Shown here piece by piece: positions 47,101 through 59,677 of a stretch of DNA of 64,000 bases. The notes below the pieces were generated by a model that did not search any database, had not been told where the DNA came from, and worked only from the letters and a program-made list of their open reading frames with translations. The translations under genes were made by a program, and so were the position numbers. Source of the DNA: Saccharina japonica (Eukaryota > Sar > Phaeophyceae > Laminariales > Laminariaceae); NCBI GenBank assembly GCA_008828725.1, contig MEHQ01002068.1, positions 64,685-128,684 of the forward strand. Direction: 5' to 3'. Each line of letters opens with the position of its first letter. Positions within the stretch are counted from its first letter, which is position 1.

Positions 47101-50100
47101 CGAAAACGACATTGAAATCTGAACACAATATCGAAAACGACATTGAAATCTGAACGCAACATCGAAAACGATACAAAACAAAACAGAAATTAACGATGTT
47201 GTAGACTGAAAACGAGTGCCCGAACATGAGTAGGGCGAAAATAGACGAGCATAGGGCGGGGGGGCAGAGGATCGTCCAGAGCAAACAAACAGACCCAACT
47301 AAAACCCTACCCGAACCAAACCCAACCAAAAACCAGGGCCAAACCGATAAGGTACGCTTCCGACTCACAAACGAGGGGAAAAAAACTTGTGTAACGCCTT
47401 ACCTTCTCTTGAGCCAGCGCCATCTGTTCCTTGCTGAGGGTGATGCCGTGAACTCGGCACCCGATAGTCTCTGCCGCCCTGCAAAGCAACGGCAGATCGA
47501 GACAGCAAACCAACAAAATAACCATCGAAACAACAAGTCAGCAAATCACGTTCGTTTGTTCGACTGAACGGCAAAGCAAGAAAACAACATTTACTGCACA
47601 ACCAAATAAATAAGTAAACCAGGCCACACCAAAATATTTTGTACATACAGAAAAATACAGACACGAAACAAGAAAACAGCAAAAATCAAGAAAACACAAA
47701 ACCAAACAAAACCCAATAGAGCACCAAAGGCAAACCGCGCCCCTTCGCCTTTGCCGCATCCATCAGGCCATCTTCCCCTGAACAAACACTTCTCGAATGC
47801 TCCTAGACATCATCGATACGAGAACAGCAGCCGCTGCAGCCCCAGCGCGGAGAAGTTATGGTAAAGCTCTTCGGCAACTACTCACCATGTGACACGGTAC
47901 GTGCCCCAAAACAGAAAAGGGGCCCAAAAATCTCCGAACCGTATTAAACCATACCATACAAGAACGTGACATTCCACACCATACTATGCTATACCATACC
48001 ATGCTATGCTATACCGTGCTATACCATACCATACCGCGCAATATCATGCCATACCATACCATGATATACTTTACCATACCATCCACCACACCATACCATA
48101 CACAATACCATACCATGGACAATGTGATACCATACCATACCATGGACAATGTGATATCATACATACATCATGCCATACATACCATACCATGCCATACCAT
48201 ATAATACCATGCCATACCGTACCTGATCGATATTCCTCCCCAACCGAAGCCAATGTCGAGCAATCGGTGGTGCTTCGACAGCCTGGCCCTGGTGATCAAA
48301 GCGTCCGCCTTGCGCTCTTGTGCGTGCTCTAGCGTCCCTGACAACACTAGTTCGCCTGTAGGACTACAAATAAATACCGTACAAAATAAGCGTGGCAATC
48401 ACAACAAAAATATTCGATAAAACCCACAATCCGCAGACAAGGAAGAGGAAGAAGGAGAGGGAGGAGGAGAGGTAGAGAGGGAGAGGGAGAGCCAGAGGGA
48501 AAGCAAGAGGACGAGGAAAAGGAAGAAGAAGAAGAGGAAGAGGAAGAGGAAGAGGAAGAGGGAAAGGAAGAGGGAGAGCAAGAGCAGGAGCAGGAGCAAA
48601 AGCAAGAGCACGAGCAAGAACGAGAGAAAAATCAAAAGGGGGAGGAAGGCACAACAAGTGGCCGTAGGGGCAAAGTAAGGGAGGGAAGCGAAAGGCGGGA
48701 GGGGGGGGGGAGGCTGCGTGCCCGGGCGAGCAACGAGAGACGGGGTGAACAAGCACCTCTCCATAATACCGGTATGTGGTACTATATCACATCAAACAGT
48801 ATCACGTCACGAAACACAGCTGCTGTCTCGGATCGGATTTACGACAAGACAAGTCCGTTTCGAGCGGTAGCTCCCACTTGTCCCGTTATCATGAATGGAA
48901 GGACTCAACCCCATGCTTTTTGACTCCCAACACCTATCGCAGTATACCATGTACCGGGTAAAAAAATAAACCCAGTGAGACGTGCTACGCTTGATCTCGA
49001 GGGCGGCCTGCCAAACCCCCCTCTCCGACACATAGAAAACCATGGGAGTCTCGTGCGTTTGCGCCCCAAACCAACAGTAGACTACTGTTCGTACAGTACG
49101 TCGAAAAAAACAGTACATAAATACGCCCGGCAGATGTTGCCGGGGCCATTCGTTACCTCAGGCAGCCCGTGCTTCCCCTTCCTTTCAACCGAGTAAGCGA
49201 GACGACAGGACGCCGTGCTTCTGTCGCGCAAAATGAATATATTACGTACTGTAAACCATCGATCTCCACTTGATGATCTAGATGTTTCAGAGCAGATGGA
49301 TTTCTGATCTGTATGATCTGTATGATCTGTACGATCTAGCTCATGTTGCCGCGTGGGAATCGTATAATCTGCACGATCTATGACAGGTGTCCTGCGTTGG
49401 ATCTGTACTGTACAGATCCTGCACCGCATTTCATAACGGCAGGTTAGGATCTAAATCAATATGTAGATGATCTATCTGTAGATGATCTGTATGGTCTGTA
49501 GATGATCTATCCGAGGTGTGGGACCATAAAAGAAACAGTGATACACATGAAAGCAGTACCAAGTACATAAATACATTAATGCATGCCCATTTGTCCCGAA
49601 ACATAAGAACTATTTCGATTGAATATTAAAATAGAGAATATCCTTATATTTCGGGCCATCCGTTGCCGCAAGCACCCCGTGCTTGCCCTCAGCAGAGTAG
49701 CCGAGCAAACCGATAGGCCTGCTCGACACCCACTCCGCGATTAATGCCGATTGATGTCGTACCTGCCCATGTCCGCGTGGAATATCCCGCAGCTGTAAAG
49801 CATGTACTTATCGTCGAGGAATGTCTTGAAGAGCTCGTTCGACAAGTCATAGTGGGCCTCGATGTTGGACCTGTATGTTCAGGTAGGCTTGGTTTCAGCT
49901 TGAGGTTCGAGCCAAGGCTCATACAGTAGTAGACTCAGTAGACACAGCAGTAGAAACAGTACGTAGACACATCAATAGATACAGTAGACACAGCAGTAGA
50001 AACAGTAGACACAGCAGTAGGAACAGTAGACACAGCAGTAGGAACAGTAGACACATCAGTAGAAACAGTAGACACAGCAGCAGAAACAGTAGACACAACA

Positions 50101-53100
50101 GTAGAAACAGTAGACACAGCAGTAGAAACACTAGACACAGAAAAAACAGTAGATATACAAATAGGAGTGTTTTTGCTACAGCATCAACGTCCGCCAAACA
50201 AAAATAGACCAAAGCACCAACAGACCAAAATAATAAACGAACGAAGGAAGACACAAAACAGAAAAAAAAAAAAAAAACTACCAAGCGAACAAGCGAACAA
50301 GCGAACACACGAACAGAATAAGTAAAGAAGAAAAAAGACGGAAGAACAAACAAAACAAAAAAGACAGCAACAAAAACAAAATAAAAACAACGGAAGAACA
50401 AACAAAACAAAAGGACCAAAGAGCAAACGAGCGAATGACAACATAAAAGGACGATAAAAGAGCTCAAAGCGCTGCGCGTTCAATCATTGTACATGTTTTC
50501 ATGTCCTGCCCTGCTGTCACCTGGAGCCGCTGAGGCTGTTGTCCATGCTCAGCTTGTACCGCAGGTAGTTCAAGCCGTACCCCAGCCAGCTCGTCAGAAG
50601 CTTTCCCGCCTAATGGCGCGTTGAAAGACACAGAATGTGCAAACAGTCAAAGCAGGGCAAGGCAAGGCAAGCGCAAGGCAAGCGCAAAGCAAGGCAAGGC
50701 AAAGGCAAGGCAAGGCAAGGCAAGGCAAGGCAAGGCAAGGCAAGGCAAGGTAAGGCAAGGCAAGGCAAGGCAAGGCAAGGCAAAGACAAGACAAGACAAG
50801 ACAAGGCAAGGCAAGGCAAGGAGAGGCAAAGCAAGGCGAGGCAAAGCAAGGCAAGGCTATTGTGCGGGATATGTACCATGCAGATCGACCCCAGGAAACA
50901 TGTGCTAGATCATGCAGACTATACTGTCCCACCCGGCAACGTGACCTAGGTCATACATATCATACATATCAGGGATCTATCTGTCCGGAAAGGTCTAGAT
51001 CCAAGTGCGAATCGGTGATCTGTCCGATCCATGAAATGTTTTGGTCGTTATACCTGGACTCCAAAAGGATCAAGAAATTGCTACTATTTAATATCCTATA
51101 CACGCATGCACACATAAGAGGCAATTAAGTCGTATCACATACCACAAGCACGAACCCGTACCTTCTTACCATATCCGACTCAAAAACGGTATGGCATCCA
51201 CTACCCATGGCTAAAAAAACCCCGAAAACTACTTTGAGAGGCAAGGTAAGGTCACGCGCGTCCCTCACGTACCGCACAGATCAGGTTATCCCTGCGATAG
51301 TTGGCGCCATTTCTCCACATCACCTTCATGCCGCCCTCGTTCCCTAACCCTAACCCCAACCCTACTCCAAATTCCGTAAGTTTACCTTCATGCCCCCCTT
51401 GTTGCTGCGCCCATCGTTGGACACGTCTCGGTTGTCGACGAAGAACAGGAACACCTGGCGGAGGCCGTCGTGCATCTTGTTTTCTCCTACGACTTCCCAC
51501 TCTCCGGCCAGGTACGACCTGTCCAAAAATGTAGTTTTACGGGGGACCATACGTAGCGAATAGGGGACCAAATATTGGTATGAAAAAAAAGGAAATATAC
51601 TCGTATTCGTAGGTGTTTGCGTGTATCGTAGGCCCTACGAGTATTTACTATGCTCCCCGAATATTATAGTAGTGCCAGCTACAGTATTATACAATGCGAC
51701 AACAACTTAAAAACTTCTTAGTTTCTTATTTTGGGGCCGGATCATGTTCGTATTCGTATGTTTCGCTCAATTTCTTATGTGAGGCTCACGTTCTCATGTT
51801 AGGCTCGAGATCCTATATATGTATAGGCTCAAGTTATTATGTGAGGAAGGGTGAGCCCTACACAAATAGGTAAATGACAAGTCACGTCAATAATCCAATG
51901 CTTCAAAATCTCCCCACAACATCTCAAAAACGCCCGCCAATCGACAAGGCTTTCAATGCACGACGGAACCTACGGGATTTCCAAACCTTGCGAGGCCGAG
52001 ATCGTACTCCATGGCGACCCTGACGAAGAACCACCAGTCGAACACTCGAATGGAAACCCTCCTGCCCTCGCCCGAGGTGGTCCCGTCTCCGTCTTCCACC
52101 CCCTTCGTCGTAACGCTTCCGAACTGCAACTCCTTCCCGTCAGGACAGGTGATGCTCATGAAGCCCTGTTTGCGAAACGGGGTTCAAAATGGTTTCGTGG
52201 GAATCGATGATATGACCCCGAGGTGTGAAATGTTTACAGCAGTATCACGCCCCGCGCAGACAACGCGGCAAACCGAAGGACCTATATATATATATTGTAT
52301 ATGTATATGTATGAGCATAATAATATACCTGGTATTTCGTTATATTTGTCGCTGTTCTGAGAGGTCTCCCTATAGGCGTGCATCTCTCTGGCCTCTCAAG
52401 ATCTCCCACGTGAAGCACGCCATCTTTACTTCGTTTTTCAAGTGCCGATTAGCCTTTTTCCCCTTCTTTTTGAGAACTACAGTACACCCTTCTGTCGATT
52501 TTTCACCTGCGCTGTCAAACGTCACCACCCCTGCCCCAGCTTCCGCAAATCCCAACCCCTCAAACCATTTATTGGAGGCTGTCGTCCATATACAAGTCTG
52601 CTTCACAAGCGGTTCTTAGTAGGATACAGCCCACCCTTCACGCGACTCGACCAACACCTCACGGCGCTTCGCGCTTGGTGCAAGCAATGTCTACCTGGTT
52701 GGTGAAAACCCGACGTGCTCCGTCCCGGTATTGGCGGGATGCGAGAGTCTACGGTCATACGACTACGGCCATGCACGACATGAGTACACCATCCCAAAAT
52801 CACCTCTGACCTTCGTAACGGTCTTCCGGAGGAAGCCAATGATAGCCCGCACAGCAACCGCCTCCACCGCAGAGAAACCCCATCCCGCCACCCGCTTCCC
52901 CCACGCCTTCCTTCCCACAGAAACCTTCGGCTGCGGAAGCACCAGACCCCGCCCAGGGGAAGAAGAAGAGCGGCTTGATTCGAGTGTCGTGCACGTTTGT
53001 CCCGACACCATTAGTAGTGTCGACGGAGAAGGTGGGACTGAACATGTCGAGGCGTTCCCGGTGGGGGATGGGGGAGACAAAGCCCCGGCCCACGGCACGG

Positions 53101-56100
53101 CCTTCCCGGTGATGCCCGCCGCTGCTTCCAGCCCCGATCTCAAGCCGTCCTGAAAACATGTTTTAGTGGACAGGAGGGGGAGGGGGAGGGGGGGGGTGTA
53201 CTCATGTTGTGCACGGCCGTAGTCATATGACCATAGACCCTCGCATCCCTACAATGCCGGGACGGAGCGCGTTGGGTTTTCACCAACCAGGCAGACATTG
53301 CTTGCACCAAGCGCGAAACGCCGTGAGGTATTGGGCGAGTCGCATGGAGGGTGAGCTGCATCCTGCTAAGAACCGCCTCTGAGGCGGACTTGCATATGGA
53401 CGACAGCTTCAATGAGTTAATTTATTTCTGGTGTGGCCACTTNCGGAGACAGCATGGGCGTACTCATTTGTTGCTTGCCTTGTCATTTGACCATTGACCA
53501 CGCATCCCTTTCGAGACCGGAGCGAGGGGGGGGGGGGGGGTACTTCATGTTCATGCAAGGCCGTAGTCGTATGACCATACGAGGGTAAACGAAAAATCGA
53601 TTAAAAAAAATGATGAAGCGTCAAGTTGATAAAACTACAGTAGTAGACACAAAAGCGATAAACATACACGAAAATCGATGAAGCGATGAAGCAATAGAAG
53701 CGTCAACGTGGTTCTGAAGTGGTGATATTACACGGGAACACATCATACAGTAAGCAGTAGTACAGCAGTAATCATAAGCAATTGTGGTGGGTTAAACCTA
53801 CGGGGATATATGTTTTTTGGGTCGATCGTGGGTTCTGATTACGGTAAGCCCTCCGTAACAGGTACTACCTGTAGGTATGAAATATCGGTCGTGCCCCTGC
53901 AAAGAGGAAGGCCTAAGGTAAGGCTACAGCACAGCCAAGGGTAGCAGGGGTAAAAGGGTAATAAGGGAAAGGCAGTTCAAGAGCTCGACATACACAGCGG
54001 GCGGAAGCGCAAGTTGGGCCAATGCTCGGACCGCGGCCGACAACGAACCATCAGACGTTGAGTGCCCATCCTGCATGGCTGTCAAAACTTCGGTAAAACA
54101 ACACTCCAAGCGCTGCCATTGAGCAAGGATCACTATAATGGGGGGCCATAGTAAACACTAGTAAACAGGACCTACGGTAGAAGACAAAAAGCTATATATT
54201 CAATTATGTTCATTAACAATATTTGGTCCTATTTACTATGGTCCTCCGTAATAGGGTCCTAGTCGTGTCGGAAATCGATTTTTAGCAAATCCCTCTTGGA
54301 AGATCCCGTCAAAACCACTAAGGTCAACTACGAAAACCGTGCCCCAAAACCACCAAAAACGATTGAAAAACCGAGCCCAAACCATGAAAAGAAAACGTTC
54401 CAAAGCCATCAATGCCGTGTCAAAACCATCAAAACCCATATAGAAAATGCTGGTATCACCACTGTGTCCATCATACATCAAAACCCGCTTTAGAAACAGT
54501 GTCCATACCATGAAAAACAGCGTTTCAAAACCACCAACGCGTACCAAAACAATCCCCCAAATCATTGAAACCATCAGAATTGTGTCCGTCAAACATCAAA
54601 CCCGTCTCGACCCCTTGTCAACCCCATCCAGTAACACCGTGTCAAGCCATCAAAACCGTGTAAAAAAACAATCAAACCAATCAAACCAGCCAAGACCGTG
54701 CCATTGCTTGTCAAAACCGTGTCAAACCCAGCTAACACCGTGTCCGATACAATCAAACCAGCCAAAACCGACCAAAACCGTGTCAAAATCGTATCAAAAA
54801 CAATCAAACTGTGCCAAAACCATTCGAAACCGTGTCAAGAACATCCAAAACCGTGTAACAAAGCAGTCAAACCAACCCAAACCATCCAAAACCGTGTTCA
54901 AACCAACAAAAACGTGTCAACCGTGTAACAAAGCAGTCAAACCAACCCAAACCATCCAAAACCGTGTTCAAACCAACAAATACGTGTCAAAACCAATCAA
55001 AACCCGTGCCAAAACCAACCAAAGCCGAGTTAATAAAAAAAAAACCAATAAATCCAACCAAAATCGTGTCGAAACCAACCTCAACTATGGTCCAAAAAGC
55101 CATCACACACCAACTCACCTCGTGGAAGCCGTAACCTCTCCACGCACCGCAAAACCACAACCCGCGCTTGCCGTCTACCGACGAGGACAGTAACCGCTGC
55201 CCACTTTCGGCCTGGGGGGAGAATTGCGGGTGGCGGTACTGAAGGGTCTCGTGGACCAAGCCTCGCTCCGGCGGTGTGTGGGGATTGAGAGACACGAACA
55301 CTTGCTTCGAGCAGTCTAGGTGTGTAGCTCAGCGGAGAGAATTCGTGGTATGAGGACGGGGGGGTGGGAGTGGGGGATGAAGAGAGCGGTCAGGCGAGAG
55401 GCACGTTGTTGACTGTGAGGCCCCAAGTTGGTTGAGCTGTGAGCCAACCATCGCAGCGTGAGGAATGAAGTTGAACAGGTTTCGTGAATCAGCATTGGGA
55501 GAAGCTGCGTGAGAAATCATAGCAACGGCAGTAGCGACAATAACAGCAGTAAAAAACGACAGTGAAACCGAACACAATATCACGAACAACAACAACAACA
55601 ACAACAATCCCAACAACACCGCAGCGACATTAACAACAACAATAACAACAACCAATAGCAAAAAGAGCACCTTCAACAACACCATCAACAACAACAACAA
55701 CAACACCTTGTTGAGCCAGTAGGTGACAAAAACCGGTTTAGTCTCGGCTGCCTGCCCCTTGGCCGCCGCCGCCTACAACAACAACAACAACAACAACACA
55801 CCTTGTTGAGCCAGTAGGTGACAAAAACCGGTTTAGTCTCGGCGGCCTGCCCCTTCGCCGCCGCCGCCTCAATTTCTGTGGTTTTTCCGAGGTAGTTCCA
55901 AGCCGACCACGCGGCTCGCCTCGTCGGCATCAGCCGCTCGTCACTGCACAACAAAAACAAAAAATTAATTAATTTATTGTATTTAATTAAAATTTAAATT
56001 TCCTATTTAATTTTCTTTGGTTTTATTAATTTTTTGTTTTTTTTTTTTGTATTTGTTTAAATTTTTATTAAATCATGGAAAGAAACAAAAATGTCTGAAT

Positions 56101-59100
56101 TTTTTGCACGAAAACTGTCTCAAGACGCAGCTTGCAAACTTGAGTGTCAACCACTAAAATCGGTCGATTTCACAAGTGATGTTTTTATTACAATTTGATA
56201 AAAGATGCAACGAAAAAAAACGACAGAAATCATACAAAGACAAGCCGTACCAAGCACGGAACGAACCAAAGAAACAACGGCACGAAAAAGATGAACGAAA
56301 CAATGAAAAGACAGAAAAAAACAAACGAAACCTAAATGGTACAAAGAAAAACGACCTGCATTCATTGATCGAACGAAAAACAGAACGAACTCATGGAACG
56401 ATAAACAATTTGTCGAACCAGCTAAATGTTGCCACCTCGCCAGCATCTCAACACTCGCATCTCTCCTCTCCCCTCCCCCCCTCTCTTCCGCCCCATGATT
56501 TCACCTGTGGACATAGACCGTGTTGTCTGAAAAACTAAATCGACCCAAAGCATCCCTCTCCTCGTCCGATGCCGCCTCTCCCAGAAGGTCTAGCGCGGTG
56601 TCCGCCGGGCAAGCAAACACTACCTGCGGAACATGGTCACAATCGACGAAAAAATATATACGTACACAAATCGGTCGCGAGAACAGGGATCAGAAGCAGT
56701 GGCCGTAGCGGTAACGGATGCCGAATCGGTAACGGTAGCAGCAACGGTAACCAATTCGGTATCGGAATCCGAAGCGGCAATGGTAACGGCAAAGATAACC
56801 GTAGCGGTAACGGTACCATTAGCGGTAACTATAGCAGTAATTGTAGCGGTAATGATAACGGAAACCGTAGCCGTAACCGTATCGGTAACGGCAGACGAAG
56901 AGATAACGGTGACGTTAACGGTAACGGAAACTGAAGCGATAACGGTGATCTTAACGGTAACGGAAACTGAAACCGCCGCGCTAACCGTGCCGGTAACTGT
57001 AACTGAACCGGTAACGGTGAGGTTAACGGCAAATATAGTCGAAATCGCAGCGGTAATCGTAGCGGTAGCCGAAGCGGCAAATGTGACGTTAACGGTAACC
57101 GTGATCGAAACCGCAGCGGGTAATGGTAATCGCACCGGTGTAACGGTAACCAAATCGGTGAATGTGATGTTCACGATAACAAAAAACCGCAGCGTAACCG
57201 TAGCTGTAATGGTAGCGGTAACTGTAGTGGTAACCGTATCGGTAACCGTATCGGTAACCGTATTGGTAACTGTATCGGTAACCGTATCGGTAACTGTATC
57301 GGTAACGGCAGCGGTAACTGTAACTGTAGCGGTAGCGGCCACGTTGCCATAACGGAACATTACAAAACGCCGTTCCCTCATGCCGGTGACAGAAAAAAAC
57401 GACAAAAGCCCATCAAAACGTATCCCTCTTGCCCCCGGAACTGCCATGACCTTTTTAACGAGCACCAACATCGATACAAGAGAATCACAACAAAACACTC
57501 GTACACCAGGTACCAGAGACGACGTAGTGGTAGTGTTTATTTTACCGGAGCAACTACTCTCTGCGACGAGGTGCCGCGGTGATGGCGATCGAATCAACGC
57601 GGGGGTAGTAGCTCTGGATGGGAGTCTCCGGCTGATCGCAGACTAGAGGCCTCATTAATCCCAAACTATATTCGAGTTAAAGCGGCGACGAAATGCTACT
57701 ACAGCAACAACCCCCCCCCCCTTGATTTTCTCCCCTCGCACCTCATCGAAACCCCTCGTTTTTCCTGTGCTGTCCACAACCTGCCACCTCCCCGTCTCCT
57801 CCGTCACCGCCGCCGTGTGCACCTTGTCCCCTGTTTCCGGCCCCTTCCCCCCCTCTACCGTCGCCTCCGCTGCTTGCACCACGGCATCGACAGGGGTCTC
57901 GTTTGCCTTAGCCCCTTCCCTGAGCACAACTCTGCGGCAAGCGTTGCCGAGCTCTATGTTCTCTTCCCCTATGCGGCTGCAGATTTGCTGGACGTACTGG
58001 CGGCTCCGGCCCTTGGGCGTCATCCACTGCGGCCTCCCGAAGACCTTCCGTTTCGCCGACACAGTAGGTTACAGCAGTAGCGTGTTGTCAGAGACATCGT
58101 TACAGCAGTAGGTGGCGTTACATTGTTCCAGTAGACTCGTGTGCATAGCGATACAGTAAATAAGTGTCACAGTTATGGGTGGGAATGGAGGGAGGTCAAT
58201 ATATGCCGAAAACGTGCTCGGTCTATTCGAAAAAAACACTGAAAATAGCGTCTACTGTAGATCATATGGCGTTACAGCTGCGGATACCGTGACAGTAGAC
58301 GTAGCGCCACAGGTAGCAGGTAGTGATACAGTAGGTAGCGTTTACAGCAGTAATATGTTATATGGCGTTACAGCAGCAGTTAGCTCCATAGTAGGTCGCA
58401 TTTCAGTATGTATTCATATCATAGCGATAAAGTAGTACGTCGCGTAACACTAGACAACGCTACGACAGCGTTACAACAGTAGATAGCGCTGTAGTATATA
58501 ATCAATGTGCGTGAAAAAGTCTTCCAGTATTAATAGGGTTAGGGTTGGTTGGATAACATCACAGCTAGCTATTAATAATAGTGAGGGGCAGGAATCTCAT
58601 CGAACCGAAACCGCCACAGGGAGAAGCAGCTCATCGCCTCGCGCTCCCATATAGCTTTATTCGAGGACTTTACAGCATTTGGCGTTTCACTATAAAGTGC
58701 TACAATGGATACCGTTACAATATAGGTGGTACAGCGTTACATCGATAAAGTAGTGGCGGCGCGGTAGGAAGCTCCGTGCTGCCTCAAATGTTAAGTTAAA
58801 CGCACACGGAAGGCACTACAGCAAGTGAAGCTCGTACTAAAAAACAACAACAACAACAACAACAACAGTTATAGCTGTGGCCTGCAGGGGAGCACAGGGC
58901 ATACAGTAGGAGCAACTATTAATAGTCTGATGCCGATGATGCCGGTGGTGATTGGTTAGTTGATTGCTGATGCAGAACCCGCCAAAAAACATGAACGAAC
59001 CCCCTCACCATGAAAATACAGATTTACAAGTTAGAAGTGGCAGTTATATTTTTATTTTTTTGATAATCGAAATTCGTTCTCTACTAATAGTAGACGAACG

Positions 59101-59586
59101 GCAGGCAGCCTAATGACATTCCGCGGAAGCATATTTGTTTGTGCATATGTATTGGTTGGTGTCTGTAAACAGGCGACAACAGTGGAGTGTGTCACCTGCA
59201 ACATCTGGTGGTTGTGGAGGAAGCTGATCATGGCGAGAGCGCTGTGTCCCATGACGTCTGCCGCAGTCGAGCTCCACAAGGCCGCGGCCATGGGCACGAG
59301 GTAGCACCGAGCAAACGCCTCCGAAAAGCCGTTCGTCTTTAGATACTCCCTCACGCTTACAGCCTGCAGCATGCACAACGGATTGGGAAGGGAGGGAAGA
59401 AGGTGTAAGTAGGAGCTTTCAAGAACGGAAGGTGGGATCCTTGTTGCCTCAGAGCGACAGACGAGAGACTACCGTACCATTGCGATATTCGATTCTAGTC
59501 CCACTGGAATATGTATTTATACGTATGTACGATATATCGCCGGAGGGAAAATAATTAAAATGAAATATTAGTAAGTTTAACACTAA

Positions 59587-59677
<91 letters not shown>

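Noticed and set aside
48960-49215. Short open pieces considered as a bridging exon between exons 15 and 16
   Set aside because: Not needed: with the acceptor TAG at 48364-48366, exon 16 joins exon 15 in phase.
44465-50858. CRISPR-like regular repeats
   Set aside because: Units are contiguous minisatellites without unique spacers, inside introns of a eukaryotic gene.
51340-51365. Interstitial telomere array (also short TTAGGG-like pieces near 36120, 58530 and 61700)
   Set aside because: Two to three units each; too short to mark a chromosome end or fusion. The 51340 piece is treated as intron filler instead.
56620-57597. Long Thr/Val-rich frames on both strands
   Set aside because: They translate the (CGGTAA)n satellite in a FAD/CFA gene intron; no start context or known domain.
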